DNA from: Myxococcales bacterium
GTDB lineage: Bacteria; Myxococcota_A; Polyangia; Haliangiales; Haliangiaceae
Length of the DNA: 64,000 bases
Reading direction: 5' to 3'
Assembly (NCBI GenBank): GCA_016720595.1
Contig: JADKKI010000036.1
Location: forward strand, 53,403 to 117,402
How positions within the stretch are numbered: position 1 is the first letter of the stretch; each line of letters starts with the position of its first letter. Below the pieces are notes generated by a model. It saw only the letters and a list, made by a program, of their open reading frames with translations. It had not been told where the DNA came from and did no database searches. Shown one piece after another: positions 9,519 through 18,572 of the stretch. The position numbers and the translations under genes were made by a program.

Positions 9519-9522
9519 CCAA

Positions 9523-10317
9523 TCACTTCCCCGGCGCGGCGGGCGTGGTGGCCGCAGGAGCGGGGGTGGCTGCGGGTGCGGGTGCGGGCGTGGCGGCAGG
9601 TGCGGCGCCGGTCCCGGCGGGGCCCTTCTCCTTCTCGGGGCTGACCTCGGTCACCTTGCAGTCGACGGCCGGGCGCTTCTCCATCGGCATCGTGGGGCCA
9701 CCCTTCTCGTGGCCGCGGCAATCGATCTTCGAGAGCTTGCCCTCGCCGGCGATGAACGTGGAGTTACCGCGCGCGGTGAACGTGTACTTCGAGAGGTACT
9801 CGAACACGCCGTAGCCGTGACCGCGATACATCGCGAGCACGGACAGCGTGTGGCTGCCCGGGGCGATCGGTCCCGAGAAGATGTCGAACGACTTGGTCTT
9901 GTACAGGTTGTCGGCGGTCTCGTCGGTGCGGACGAACACCTGGGTGCCGTCGAGCGTGTAGATCAGCTTGATCAGGCGGAACGAGCTGCCCATCTCGTTG
10001 GCGTGGGCGATCAGCGACTGGGCACCGACGCCACCGCCGAGGATCTGCTCCTTGAGCAGCTGCACGCGCGCCTTCAGCTGCCACGCGCGCTCCTTGAGCG
10101 CCTGGGTCTTCTGCTCGAGGCGGCGCATCCGAACGGCCGTCGGCATGTCCTCGGGTTTCACCGAGGCCGGATCGGGGGTCGCCGCGCTGCCCGCGCCGCC
10201 CGCGCCCGGAGCCGCACTGCCGGCGCCATCTGCTGGAGTCGTCGATCCCGGTTGAGCGAGAGCGCTCGCGGCCAATGCCAGCGAAGAGAGGACGACAACA
10301 GTCGATGAAGCTCGCAT
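9523..10317 (-). CDS. Exported coiled-coil/beta-domain protein, first gene of the envelope operon
   Basis: 264 residues from the ATG at 10317, preceded by GGAG at a good distance. The signal peptide is MRASSTVVVLSSLALAASALAQ. A Gly/Ala/Pro-rich linker is followed by a short coiled coil (RRLEQKTQALKERAWQLKARV, residues about 60-90), then a beta-rich domain (residues about 105-215) reminiscent of a PEGA-like sandwich (IAPGSHTLSVLAMYRG), with two cysteines (IDCRGH, VDCKVT), and a Pro/Ala-rich tail. It is probably periplasmic. The function is unknown; as the promoter-proximal gene of the operon it should be made in step with the TPR scaffold proteins. Confidence 0.8.
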   Translation of the reverse strand: MRASSTVVVLSSLALAASALAQPGSTTPADGAGSAAPGAGGAGSAATPDPASVKPEDMPTAVRMRRLEQKTQALKERAWQLKARVQLLKEQILGGGVGAQSLIAHANEMGSSFRLIKLIYTLDGTQVFVRTDETADNLYKTKSFDIFSGPIAPGSHTLSVLAMYRGHGYGVFEYLSKYTFTARGNSTFIAGEGKLSKIDCRGHEKGGPTMPMEKRPAVDCKVTEVSPEKEKGPAGTGAAPAATPAPAPAATPAPAATTPAAPGK

Positions 10318-10392
10318 GCGAAAATCTCCAGCCCGACAGACCGCCGGGACCCTCATTGCGTGACACCGAGTCGACGCAATTTCCTATTGGAA

Positions 10393-10428
10393 TGGAGTGG
10401 TTGTAACACTCCACCTGGGGGGTATCAA
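10393..10428 (-). promoter_or_regulatory. Promoter of the envelope operon with an inverted repeat over the -10 box
   Basis: On the minus strand TTGATA (10428-10423), a 17-nt spacer, then TACAAC (10405-10400) form a good sigma-70-type promoter about 80 nt upstream of the first start codon. A perfect 7-bp inverted repeat TGGAGTG-N7-CACTCCA (10393-10413) covers the -10 element exactly, as an operator for a dimeric repressor would. The regulator is not identifiable. Confidence 0.55.
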
Positions 10429-10454
10429 GGCGACGCTTCGTCGGTTTTCGGATC

Positions 10455-11468
10455 TCACCCAGCCCTGGCGGCGAGCAGGTGTGACCAGAGTCTCTCGAGT
10501 ACAGGGGCCACCCCTTCGCCGGTGGCGGCCGACATCGTGAACAGCTCGATGTTCCGGGCGGCGAACGCCTGCTGAACCTCGGCGATCCGCTCGGGTTCCG
10601 TCGCGTCGACCTTGTTCAGGACCACGATCTGAGGCTTGTTCGCCAGGTCGGGAGCGTACTTCGCCAGCTCCCCGTTGATCACGTCGAAGTCGTCGAGGGG
10701 AGACCGCTCCGGACCCGTCATGAACGTGGTCTCGACGATGTGGAGCAGGACCCGGCAGCGCTCGACGTGCCGCAGGAACTGGTGCCCGAGACCGGCACCC
10801 TCGGCGGCACCCTCGATGAGGCCCGGGATGTCCGCGATCACGAGGCTGCGCTCGTCCGAGAGCCGGACCACGCCGAGGTTCGGGACCAGGGTCGTGAACG
10901 GATAGTCGGCGATCTTCGGGCGCGAGCGCGAGACGTGGCTGATGAACGTGGACTTGCCGACGCTCGGAAACCCGAGGAGCCCCACATCGGCGAGCAGCTT
11001 GAGCTCGAGGCGGATCTTGCGCTCCTCGCCTCGGGTCCCGGGCTCGAACTTCGTCGGCGCCTGGTTCCACGCCGTCTTGAAGTGGATGTTGCCACGGCCG
11101 CCGATGCCGCCCTTGCAGATCGTATGCGTGTCCCCCGCGTTCGCGAGATCGACGAGCTGGACGTTGGTCGCGTCGTCGTAGACCACGGTGCCGACGGGCA
11201 CCTTGAGGACGAGATCCGGGGACGCGGCGCCGTACTGGTCTTGATTACGGCCGTGCTCGCCGCGTTCGGTCTTATAGTGGCGGCGATACTTGAAGTCGAG
11301 CAGCGACGACAGGTTGGGATCTGCGACGAGGATGATGCTACCGCCGTCTCCGCCATCACCGCCCGACGGACCGCCATGGGGCTGCCCCGACGAGCGACGG
11401 AACGCGTTGGACCCGTCCCCGCCGTCTCCGGCCTTCACCTCGATGATCGCCTCGTCGATGAACTGCAT
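10455..11468 (-). CDS. obgE: Obg/CgtA GTPase
   Basis: 337 residues. The N-terminal glycine-rich Obg fold (residues 1-160; KAGDGGDGSNAFRR, GGDGGDGGSI) precedes a G domain with G1 GFPSVGKST, G3 DIPGLIEGA, G4 NKVD and G5 SAATG. Obg is an essential ribosome-associated GTPase involved in large-subunit maturation and stress control. No extra C-terminal OCT domain is present, as in many proteobacterial forms. It is usually the gene right after rplU-rpmA; here a YkgJ-type gene and a divergent ABC pair intervene. Transcription is leftward, on its own. Confidence 0.95.
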   Translation of the reverse strand: MQFIDEAIIEVKAGDGGDGSNAFRRSSGQPHGGPSGGDGGDGGSIILVADPNLSSLLDFKYRRHYKTERGEHGRNQDQYGAASPDLVLKVPVGTVVYDDATNVQLVDLANAGDTHTICKGGIGGRGNIHFKTAWNQAPTKFEPGTRGEERKIRLELKLLADVGLLGFPSVGKSTFISHVSRSRPKIADYPFTTLVPNLGVVRLSDERSLVIADIPGLIEGAAEGAGLGHQFLRHVERCRVLLHIVETTFMTGPERSPLDDFDVINGELAKYAPDLANKPQIVVLNKVDATEPERIAEVQQAFAARNIELFTMSAATGEGVAPVLERLWSHLLAARAG

Positions 11469-11515
11469 GGCGCTCGCGGAGAGAGATAGGCGGTGGCGCT
11501 CCGACGGTCAAGGGA

Positions 11516-12631
11516 ATGAACCCCACACCCGGAGTGGTCCACCGTGGACGTGAGCGCACAGGTGCCACAGGTGCCTCGGGGTGGCTCCACGTCTGGACCC
11601 GTGCGGTGGTCGGTCCGGCGTCCCGGCGGGCGGCCGCGGTGTGGGTCGGGGCGGCGATCCTCGGCGCGGTGGTGTTCGGGCCGACGGGGATGCAGCCCCG
11701 GGACCTCACAGGCCTGGCGCTACACGCTCCTGGGGTCGGGGTGGTGCTCGGGGTGATCTGGCTCCTGGTGTACCTGCCGATCGCGCGCGTGATCATCCGG
11801 GCCGACGCCGCGGCGTATCTCCGCAGCCTGCCGGGGCCTCGGCGAGGCGCGCTGCTCGTGGGCGGAGCGGCGATCGTGGCGTTCCAGCTGCCGTGGCTCC
11901 TGCTGTGGGGGATCGGCGACGGTGGCCGTGGCCTCGCGCTCGTCCTCGCATGGACCGCCGTGATCGTCATCCTCGCGCGCTGGCGTCCCCCGCTCGCCCG
12001 GCCACGCGTCCCGCACTGGAGCACCACAGGCCAGGCCCTGCGTGGCGTGCACCTGCGCGCGCTGCGACGACGCGCCGGCGATGCGCTTCTCCGCGGCACC
12101 GGGCTCGCGGTACTCGCGGGAGGTGCGGCCGGGTTGTTCGTGCGCAACAACCACGTCGTGGGTGCGGATGCGGCCGTGCTCGGTGCGAGCGTGATCGCGA
12201 TCGTCCTCGTGCCGGCGCAGGTCGGCGTGTTGCTCGTGCTCGTCGAGTCTCACCGGCAATCCGCGTGGCTCGCGTCCTCGCTCGGCATCGCGCGCTCGGC
12301 CCGCGTCTCGGCACTCGCGTTCGCGATCGCGATCGTCCACGTGGCCGCCACGCTCCTCGCGGTGATCGCGGCCGCGCTCGTGACCGGCGCCGATCCGACG
12401 ACGCTCGGCCTCCTCGCGGGGACCAGCCTCGTCGTGGCGCTCGGCTCCGCTCTCGGGGAGACCCGCGTCCTCCTCGGCGCGGAGCACGCGAGCTCGATCG
12501 CCTCGCGCACCGTCAGCGGTGCGGTGATGGTCGCCTCCGTCGCCGTGCTCTGCCTCGGCACGCTCGGCCTCGCGGGCCTCCTCGCGATCCTCGCGGCGGG
12601 CGCCCTCGCGCTCGCGACGGTGCCTCCGTGA
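11516..12631 (+). CDS. Multi-pass membrane protein, likely ABC transporter permease
   Basis: 371 residues with about ten hydrophobic segments (for example AAAVWVGAAILGAVVFG, VGVVLGVIWLLVYLPIA, GTGLAVLAGGAAGLFV and the C-terminal SVAVLCLGTLGLAGLLAILAAGALALA). It has no recognisable enzymatic motif. Its TGA overlaps the GTG of the ABC ATPase gene that follows (GTGA), so the two are translationally coupled and form a transporter; I infer that this is the permease. Start: ATG at 11516 just after AAGGGA; a later start near the first membrane helix cannot be excluded. It is divergent from obgE. Confidence 0.75.
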   Translation: MNPTPGVVHRGRERTGATGASGWLHVWTRAVVGPASRRAAAVWVGAAILGAVVFGPTGMQPRDLTGLALHAPGVGVVLGVIWLLVYLPIARVIIRADAAAYLRSLPGPRRGALLVGGAAIVAFQLPWLLLWGIGDGGRGLALVLAWTAVIVILARWRPPLARPRVPHWSTTGQALRGVHLRALRRRAGDALLRGTGLAVLAGGAAGLFVRNNHVVGADAAVLGASVIAIVLVPAQVGVLLVLVESHRQSAWLASSLGIARSARVSALAFAIAIVHVAATLLAVIAAALVTGADPTTLGLLAGTSLVVALGSALGETRVLLGAEHASSIASRTVSGAVMVASVAVLCLGTLGLAGLLAILAAGALALATVPP

Positions 12632-13272
12632 TCCTCTCGATCGATCGCCTGACCGTGAAGCGCGGCGCGCGCACGGTGCTCTCCGACGTCTCGCTCCGGG
12701 TCGAGGCCGGCGAGATCATCGGCGTCGTCGGCCCCAACGGCTGTGGCAAGTCCACGCTGCTCACCTCCGTCGCCGGCGTGATCGAACCGCACGATGGCCG
12801 GATCACGATCGCCGGCGCCTCCGTGTGGGGCACCCGCACCGAGCGCAACCGCGCCCGCCGGGCCCTCGGCTACGTGCCCGAGGGCGCAGACCCGCCGGGC
12901 TTCCTCCGCGCCGCCGAGCTGTGGTCGCTGTGCGCCACCTCCCGCGGCAGCGATCCCCCTTCACCTGCCCTCCGCGCCGCCCTCGGCCTCGACGAGCTAG
13001 CCGACCTCGCCCTCGAGCGCATGTCCCTCGGCCAGCGCCGTCGGGCATGCCTCGGCGCCGCCTTCATCGGCTCGCCGCCCCTGCTCGTCCTCGACGAGCC
13101 GGACAACGGCCTCGACGTGGCGCGCCTCGGCGCCCTGGTCACGCTCCTGCGTGACCACGCCGCCGGTGGTGGGGCCACGCTGCTCGCGTCGCACGACGAC
13201 GCTTGGCTGGACCAGGTCGGGGTACGGGGACGGTTTCAACTTGAGCAACTTGCGATCGACAACCGTGCGTAA
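12628..13272 (+). CDS. ABC transporter ATP-binding protein
   Basis: 214 residues starting at GTG 12628. Walker A GPNGCGKST (residues about 36-44), a Q-loop-equivalent region, signature MSLGQRRRACLG (about 130), Walker B LLVLDEPD (about 150) and switch histidine SHDD are all present. The classic signature LSGGQ is altered to MSLGQ. At 214 residues it is a compact single-domain exporter-type ATPase. Together with the upstream membrane protein it should form a two-gene ABC exporter, substrate unknown. Confidence 0.92.
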   Translation: MILSIDRLTVKRGARTVLSDVSLRVEAGEIIGVVGPNGCGKSTLLTSVAGVIEPHDGRITIAGASVWGTRTERNRARRALGYVPEGADPPGFLRAAELWSLCATSRGSDPPSPALRAALGLDELADLALERMSLGQRRRACLGAAFIGSPPLLVLDEPDNGLDVARLGALVTLLRDHAAGGGATLLASHDDAWLDQVGVRGRFQLEQLAIDNRA

Positions 13273-13560
13273 TCACGTGCCGGGCGCGACGGGCGGCTGC
13301 GCCGGATCCGTGAGCCGCTCCCACTCCGCGAGCGTGGCCATCGCCTCCTCGGCGGAGGCGCCGCACATCTCGAGCTGCGGCCGCAGCTCCACGCAGACGC
13401 GGGGACGCTCCGGTCGGCCGAACAGCGCACACCGGACGTCGTCGGTCAGGTGCGGGCAGCGCACGCCGGCGAGCTTCCCGGCGGGAAAGCCGGGCATGGG
13501 TGCCGAGATCGACGGCGCGATGCAACACGCACCGCAGCCGGACCGGCAGTCAAACGACAA
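13273..13560 (-). CDS. YkgJ-family cysteine-cluster protein
   Basis: 95 residues. The N-terminus carries SGCGACC (CxxCC), followed by RCPHL and VRCALF and a later CVEL/MCG, the pattern of the YkgJ/UPF0153 putative Zn- or Fe-S-binding family. The role is unknown in general. The start is a TTG immediately after the rpmA stop (zero gap), so it is probably coupled to ribosomal-protein translation. It lies between rpmA and the ABC gene pair, whose stop is adjacent and convergent. Confidence 0.85.
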   Translation of the reverse strand: MSFDCRSGCGACCIAPSISAPMPGFPAGKLAGVRCPHLTDDVRCALFGRPERPRVCVELRPQLEMCGASAEEAMATLAEWERLTDPAQPPVAPGT

Positions 13561-13839
13561 TCAAGCCGCAGCGGCGGGCGCGACCGGCGTGGCGTAGACC
13601 GCGACGCGCGTCTTCGACTTGCCGTGGCGCTCGTACGTCACGTGGCCATCGATCTTCGCGAACAGCGTGAAGTCGCGACCAACGCCGACGTTCTCGCCTG
13701 CGTGAATCTTGGTACCGACCTGGCGAACCAGGATCGAGCCGGCGCGAACGACCTCGCCACCGAACCGCTTGACGCCACGCATCTTCGGCAGCGAATCGCG
13801 GCCGTTGCGGGTGGAGCCTTGTCCTTTTTTGTGAGCCAT
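13561..13839 (-). CDS. rpmA: 50S ribosomal protein bL27
   Basis: 92 residues beginning [16 protein letters not shown], the conserved N-terminal arm of bL27 that reaches the peptidyl transferase centre, then [19 protein letters not shown] and [11 protein letters not shown]. Length and motifs are typical, with a short Ala-rich C-terminal tail. It lies 16 bp downstream of rplU, in the standard order. Confidence 0.98.
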   Translation of the reverse strand: MAHKKGQGSTRNGRDSLPKMRGVKRFGGEVVRAGSILVRQVGTKIHAGENVGVGRDFTLFAKIDGHVTYERHGKSKTRVAVYATPVAPAAAA

Positions 13840-13855
13840 GGCTGTTCTCTACTTC

Positions 13856-14173
13856 CTAGGCGTTGATCGCGGCGATCTTCACCGCGGTGTAGTCCTGACG
13901 ATGCCCGTTCTTGCGGACATAGTTCTTCCGGCGACGGAACTTGAACACGACGAGCTTCTCGCCGCGGCCCTGCTCCACGATCTCTCCGGTGACCTTGGCG
14001 TTCGCGACGATCGGCTTGCCGATCGTCACGTTGCCACCGTCTCCGGAGGACACGAGGAGAACCTGGTCGAACACGACCGAGGCGCCCTTATCACCGGCGA
14101 GCTTCTCGACCACGACGGTCTTGCCGGGCTCGACCCGATACTGCTTTCCACCCGTCTGAATCACGGCGTACAT
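13856..14173 (-). CDS. rplU: 50S ribosomal protein bL21
   Basis: 105 residues: MYAVIQTGGKQYRVEPG at the start and FKFRRRKNYVRKNGHRQDYT near the end are diagnostic of bL21, which binds 23S rRNA domain II and bL20. GGAG lies 7 nt upstream of the ATG. It heads the rplU-rpmA(-ykgJ) transcript, with its own promoter upstream. Confidence 0.98.
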   Translation of the reverse strand: MYAVIQTGGKQYRVEPGKTVVVEKLAGDKGASVVFDQVLLVSSGDGGNVTIGKPIVANAKVTGEIVEQGRGEKLVVFKFRRRKNYVRKNGHRQDYTAVKIAAINA

Positions 14174-14206
14174 TGCTTGCTCCGCAAATCGCTTTTAGGA
14201 ACGCGG

Positions 14207-14234
14207 ACTTTACTGATCGCGGGCCAATCGTCAA
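14207..14234 (-). promoter_or_regulatory. Probable rplU promoter
   Basis: On the minus strand TTGACG (14234-14229), a 16-nt spacer and TAAAGT (14212-14207) resemble a sigma-70 promoter, giving a leader of roughly 30 nt before the rplU start. The intergenic space up to gatB (14174-14287) has no other obvious element. Confidence 0.5.
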
Positions 14235-14287
14235 GCCTTCGTCGAGGTCGTCGCGATCACTGACCAAGATCAGGCAGTTGCACGTGA

Positions 14288-15745
14288 TCAACGACCCAGA
14301 CGTTTACGGAGTAAATCGGTGGTGATCACCGGATTCGCCCGTCCTTGGGTCTCTTTCATGACCTGGCCGACGAAGTAGCCGAACAGGCCATCCTTGCCGG
14401 ATTGGTACTCCGCGGTCTGTTTCGGGCTGTTCGTCACGACCTTCTCGACCACCGCCCACAGCAGCGCCTCGTCCGAGATCTGCTGCACGCCACGGCGCTC
14501 GACGATCGCCGCCGGCGCCTCACCAGTCTTGAACGACTCCTCGAAGATCTCCTTGCCGATCTTGCCGCTGATCGTCCCGGTCTCGACGAGGACGATCAGC
14601 GCGGACAGCCGCTCGGGCTCCATCGGCGACTCGTCGATCGTCTTGCCACTCGCGTTGAGCGCACCGAGCAGCTCGGTCAGCATCCAGTTCGCGATCGTGC
14701 GCCCGCTGCCATCTCCGGGGTGCGCCTTCACGACGGCATCGAAGTACTCCGACAGCGCGCGCTCGGACACCAGCGTTCGCGCGTCATCCGCCGCCACACC
14801 GTGCGCCTTCTGGTACCGGTCGAAGCGTGCGCCCGGCAGCTCGGGGAGCGAGCGCAGGATGTTGCCCATCATCGCCCCGTCGACCACCAGCGGCGGTAGG
14901 TCTGGATCCGGAAAATACCTGTAATCGTTTGCCTCTTCCTTGCTGCGCATCGGAGCCGACTGGCCGAGATCGGCGTCCCACAGCCGGGTCTCGCGCTCGA
15001 CCCGACCACCGCCATCGATCAGCCGGAGCTGCCGGGCGATCTCGTGATCGATCGCGTTCTGCACGAACCGGAACGAGTTGATGTTCTTGAGCTCGGTGCG
15101 CGTGCCCAGCCGATCCTCACCGCGCAGCCGCACGGACACATTCGCATCGCAGCGGAGCTGACCCTTCTCCATGTCCGCCTCGGAGATCTCGAGCCAGCGC
15201 ACGAGCCGATGCAGCGCGCGCATGAACTCCGCGGCCTCCTCCGACGACGTCAGCTCTGGCGCCGACACCACCTCGACGAGCGGCACACCCGCCCGGTTGA
15301 GATCGACGTGCGAGAGCGCACCGACGTGCGTGTTCTTGCCGGCGTCCTCCTCGAGGTGGATGCGCTCGAGCCGCACCCGCTTGATCGCACCACCCACGAT
15401 CAGATCGAGGTGGCCGTTCTCGCACAGCGGCTCGTCGAACTGGGTGATCTGGTAGTTCTTCGGCTGATCCGGATAGAAGTAGTGCTTGCGCGCGAACCGC
15501 GATTTCGCGCGGATCTGCGACGAGGTCGCCACGCCGAGCTTGAGCGCGAGCTCGAGCACGTGCTGGTTGAACACCGGCAGCGAGCCCGGCAGGCCGAGCA
15601 CCGTCGGATCCGTCAGCGAGTTCGGCGGCGCACCGAACATGGTCCCGGAGCTCGAGAACGCTTTGGACTGCGTCGCGAGCTGGACGTGAACCTCGAGCCC
15701 GATCACCGGCTCGAACTCCTCGAGCAGCTGGGCGAGCTCGGTCAC
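14288..15745 (-). CDS. gatB: Aspartyl/glutamyl-tRNA(Asn/Gln) amidotransferase subunit B
   Basis: 485 residues. The start [21 protein letters not shown], the [14 protein letters not shown] segment, a [15 protein letters not shown] stretch and the C-terminal Asn/Gln-amidotransferase tail domain ([22 protein letters not shown]) identify GatB, which binds mischarged Glu-tRNA(Gln)/Asp-tRNA(Asn) and phosphorylates the ester-linked acid. The GTG start overlaps the gatA stop by 4 bp. It is the third gene of gatCAB. Confidence 0.97.
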   Translation of the reverse strand: MTELAQLLEEFEPVIGLEVHVQLATQSKAFSSSGTMFGAPPNSLTDPTVLGLPGSLPVFNQHVLELALKLGVATSSQIRAKSRFARKHYFYPDQPKNYQITQFDEPLCENGHLDLIVGGAIKRVRLERIHLEEDAGKNTHVGALSHVDLNRAGVPLVEVVSAPELTSSEEAAEFMRALHRLVRWLEISEADMEKGQLRCDANVSVRLRGEDRLGTRTELKNINSFRFVQNAIDHEIARQLRLIDGGGRVERETRLWDADLGQSAPMRSKEEANDYRYFPDPDLPPLVVDGAMMGNILRSLPELPGARFDRYQKAHGVAADDARTLVSERALSEYFDAVVKAHPGDGSGRTIANWMLTELLGALNASGKTIDESPMEPERLSALIVLVETGTISGKIGKEIFEESFKTGEAPAAIVERRGVQQISDEALLWAVVEKVVTNSPKQTAEYQSGKDGLFGYFVGQVMKETQGRANPVITTDLLRKRLGR

Positions 15746-17211
15746 GAGATCCCTCGCACGCCGCTCGGGCGCTTGTCGCCGAGCCCCACCGTGGCCTCGA
15801 TCGTCGCGCCCGCGCGCAGTAGCGTTGCCTCGTCGAGCGGCTTGCCGAGGAGCTGCGCACCGATCGGCAGGCCATCACTGGTCAGGCCGCACGGCACGCT
15901 CAGGCCCGGCAGGCCTGCGAGGTTGCAGGCGAGCGTGAAGATGTCGCCGAGGTACATGTCGAGTGGCGTGGCCTTGGCGCCGAACTTGTACGCGGCGGTC
16001 GGCGTGGTCGGCGTCAGCAGCACGTCGCACTGCGTGAACGCCTCGTCGAAGTCACGCTTGATCAGCGCGCGGATCTGCTGCGCCTTCTTGTAGAACGCGT
16101 CGTAGTAGCCCGAGCGCAGCGCGTACGTGCCGAGCATGATCCTGCGCTTGACCTCGGGGCCAAAGCCCGCGCCGCGCGTGCGGCGATAGAGTTCGAGGAG
16201 GTCCGTGGCCTCGGCGCGCTTGCCGTAGCGGATGCCGTCGTAGCGCGCGAGGTTCGAGGACGCCTCGGCAGGCGCCACGATGTAGTACGCGGGCAGCGCG
16301 AGCGAGGTGTGCGGCAGCGAGACGTCGACGAAGATCGCGCCCTTGCTCTTGAGCGCGGTGATCGTCGCTTCGAGCGCGGACTTCACGTCGGCGTCGATCG
16401 CGCCCTCGAAGTACTCCTTGGGCAGGCCGATCTTGAGCCCCTCGACGCCATCGGTCAGGCCCTCGGAGAACACCGGGACGGGCGCGGTCAGCGACGTGGA
16501 ATCGCGCGGATCGTGCCCGGCGATCGCCTGCAGCACCAGCGCCGCATCGGCGACGGTGCGCGTGATCGGTCCGACCTGATCGAGCGACGATGCGAACGCC
16601 ACGATGCCCCACCGCGAGACCCGACCGTACGTGGGCTTGAGCCCGACCACGCCGCAGAACGCCGCGGGCTGACGGATCGAACCGCCCGTGTCGGTCCCCA
16701 GGCTCGCCGTGCACAGCCCCGCCGCGACCGCCGCCGAGCTGCCACCCGAGCTGCCGCCCGGCACGCGCGAGCTGTCCCACGGGTTGACCGTCTTCTTGAA
16801 CGCCGAGCGCTCCGTTGACGAGCCCATGCCGAACTCGTCGCAGTTGACCTTGCCGATGATCACGGCACCCGCCGCGCGCAGCCGCTCGACGACCGTGGCG
16901 TCGTAGGGAGGCTCCCAGCCGGCGAGGATCTTCGAGCCCGCCGTGGTGGTCAGGCCCTTGGTGACGATCATGTCCTTCAGTGCGATCGGCACGCCCGCGA
17001 GCGGCCCGATCGGCTCGCCGGCCTTGTGCTTGCGATCGACCTCGGCCGCATCGCGCAGCGACGCATGGCTATCCGTGGCGAGGAACGCCTCGAGGGAGCG
17101 ATCGACGTTCGCGATCCGCGAGGTCATCGCGTTCACGATCTGACTCGCCGTGACCTCGCCCGCCGCGATCCGGCGCGTGATGTCTCCGATGGTCCAGAAC
17201 TCGGGGTTCAT
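15742..17211 (-). CDS. gatA: Aspartyl/glutamyl-tRNA(Asn/Gln) amidotransferase subunit A
   Basis: 489 residues of the amidase-signature family. It has the catalytic Lys in ALKDMI (about 73), the Ser-cis-Ser-Lys region in [14 protein letters not shown], and the conserved [12 protein letters not shown] and [11 protein letters not shown]. GatA releases ammonia from glutamine and channels it to GatB. The overlap of 4 bp with gatC and with gatB indicates tight coupling. The start ATG gives [18 protein letters not shown], normal for the family. Confidence 0.97.
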   Translation of the reverse strand: MNPEFWTIGDITRRIAAGEVTASQIVNAMTSRIANVDRSLEAFLATDSHASLRDAAEVDRKHKAGEPIGPLAGVPIALKDMIVTKGLTTTAGSKILAGWEPPYDATVVERLRAAGAVIIGKVNCDEFGMGSSTERSAFKKTVNPWDSSRVPGGSSGGSSAAVAAGLCTASLGTDTGGSIRQPAAFCGVVGLKPTYGRVSRWGIVAFASSLDQVGPITRTVADAALVLQAIAGHDPRDSTSLTAPVPVFSEGLTDGVEGLKIGLPKEYFEGAIDADVKSALEATITALKSKGAIFVDVSLPHTSLALPAYYIVAPAEASSNLARYDGIRYGKRAEATDLLELYRRTRGAGFGPEVKRRIMLGTYALRSGYYDAFYKKAQQIRALIKRDFDEAFTQCDVLLTPTTPTAAYKFGAKATPLDMYLGDIFTLACNLAGLPGLSVPCGLTSDGLPIGAQLLGKPLDEATLLRAGATIEATVGLGDKRPSGVRGIS

Positions 17212-17510
17212 CGCTCACCGCCGGGAATGATCGACGGCACCACGATCAGATCGCCATCGCGCTTCGGCACGGCCTTGAGCGCGTCGGCCACATCCATCGA
17301 TGGCATCGCGACATCGGCGCGTAGCGGCAGATCGATCGGCACCGCGTGGGTCATCGGCGGCACGCCTTCGGTGTTGACCGAGGCGATCGAGCTGAAGTGC
17401 TCGAGGATCGCTCCGAGCTCCTGCTCCATGGACGCCAGCTCGGGTTCCTCGAGATGGAGCCGCGCCAGCATCGCGATCTCCTCGACTTCCTTCCGCGTCA
17501 AGGTCGGCAT
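17208..17510 (-). CDS. gatC: Aspartyl/glutamyl-tRNA(Asn/Gln) amidotransferase subunit C
   Basis: 100 residues with [21 protein letters not shown] and the terminal [15 protein letters not shown] typical of GatC, the small subunit that clamps GatA to GatB. It is 2 bp downstream of a FadR-type regulator gene, so gatCAB appears to be read from that regulator's transcript. Confidence 0.95.
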   Translation of the reverse strand: MPTLTRKEVEEIAMLARLHLEEPELASMEQELGAILEHFSSIASVNTEGVPPMTHAVPIDLPLRADVAMPSMDVADALKAVPKRDGDLIVVPSIIPGGER

Positions 17511-17512
17511 CG

Positions 17513-18250
17513 TCAGTCCGGAAGTGGCTGCGGTTGCAGCTCCGGCTTGCCGCCGAGCCGGCCCGCGAGCTCGGCTCCCATGCGGAGGTACTCATCGGCG
17601 ATTCGCCCGGCCCCGGCGACATCCCCCTTCTCGAGCGCGAGGATCAGATCGCGGTGATGCTTGCGCACCGTATCGCCGGGCCCGGCGAGGTTCGCGAGCA
17701 GCGGCATGAAGTTACGCACACCATCCCGCACCGTGTTGATGAGCAGCAGCATGACCTGGTTGCCGCAGAGCTGGGCGATCGCGACGTAGAACTCGAAGTC
17801 CAGATCGAACAGCTCGGCCGCGTTGCCGACGGTGTCCGCTCGATCGGCGAGCGCCCGAAGCTTCGCGAGGCCGTCCTTGTCCGAGCCGGCGCGCGCGGCC
17901 GCGAGGCGCGCGATCTCGCGCCCGAAGATCCGGCGGAACTCGAGCAGATCGCGGATCAGCTCCGGCTTGCCCCCGGCGAGCGGCAGGAGGTGCTGCACGA
18001 GCTCCAGGCCGCCGGTCTCCATGAAGTTCAGGACTCGCGTGCCATCGCCCTGCCGGATCCGCACGAGGCCGAGGTGCTCGAGCTTCTTCAGCGCCTCGCG
18101 AAGTGATGCGCGATTGACCCGCAGCCGCTTCGAGAGCTCGCGCTCCGGTGGGAGCTTCGATCCAGGCGGGTACTGTCCGTTGAGGATGAGCGAGCGCAGC
18201 TGCTCGGCGATCTCCTCGGCGACGCGCTGCTTCTCGACCGGCTTGAGCAT
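17513..18250 (-). CDS. FadR-type (GntR family, FCD domain) transcriptional regulator
   Basis: 245 residues from the ATG at 18250. Residues about 5-70 are a GntR winged helix (QRVAEEIAEQLRSLILNGQYPPGSKLPPERELSKRL, then NRASLREALKKLEHLGLVRIRQGDG). Residues about 90-225 are a helical FCD effector domain with the metal-ligand pattern (DLDFEFYVAIAQLCGN ... HHRDLILALEKGD). Such regulators bind carboxylic acids. It is 2 bp upstream of gatC, an unusual partner. A palindrome GGTTAACC lies at 18263-18270 just upstream of the start and could be an autoregulatory site. The longer reading to 18721 overlaps the PilZ-like gene on the other strand and was rejected. Confidence 0.9.
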   Translation of the reverse strand: MLKPVEKQRVAEEIAEQLRSLILNGQYPPGSKLPPERELSKRLRVNRASLREALKKLEHLGLVRIRQGDGTRVLNFMETGGLELVQHLLPLAGGKPELIRDLLEFRRIFGREIARLAAARAGSDKDGLAKLRALADRADTVGNAAELFDLDFEFYVAIAQLCGNQVMLLLINTVRDGVRNFMPLLANLAGPGDTVRKHHRDLILALEKGDVAGAGRIADEYLRMGAELAGRLGGKPELQPQPLPD

Positions 18251-18329
18251 CCGCTGAACCGAGGTTAACCCAGCGCGGCCACTACTAGAAGGCTTGAGGG
18301 CGCAATGCGCGGCGTGGTACCTGCGGAGG

Positions 18330-18569
18330 ATGTCGGGGGGGCCATGCGTGCTTGTCGTCGATGGTGATGAAGCCCACGATGTGTTCGAGGTCCTGGGGAT
18401 CACCGATGGCGTGGCACGCGTCCGCTCGCCACTGCTGTTCGAGATCGGGGAGGAGCTGGCGGTGCGGGTCGAGCGCGACGGCACCGTGACGGAGATGGTG
18501 GCGCGCGTGCGCGCCCACGTGGGCCCGCTCGATGGTCGTGTCACCGAGCTCGAGCTCGAGGCGAAGTAG
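18330..18569 (+). CDS. Small PilZ-like domain protein
   Basis: 79 residues: CVLVVDGDEAHDVFEVLGITDGVARVRSPLLFEIGEELAVRVERDG and a closing ELEL strand resemble the compact beta barrel of PilZ domains, where an N-terminal basic motif would bind c-di-GMP; that RxxxR motif is not evident here. The start is uncertain: ATG 18330 abuts GGAGG too closely, and TTG 18294 or GTG 18348 are alternatives. It is divergent from the FadR-type gene and convergent with the J-domain gene. Confidence 0.6.
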   Translation: MSGGPCVLVVDGDEAHDVFEVLGITDGVARVRSPLLFEIGEELAVRVERDGTVTEMVARVRAHVGPLDGRVTELELEAK

Positions 18570-18572
18570 CCG

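Noticed and set aside
8238..9644. 468-codon plus-strand frame
   Set aside because: Antisense to the TPR/coiled-coil gene, typical shadow of high-GC coding DNA.
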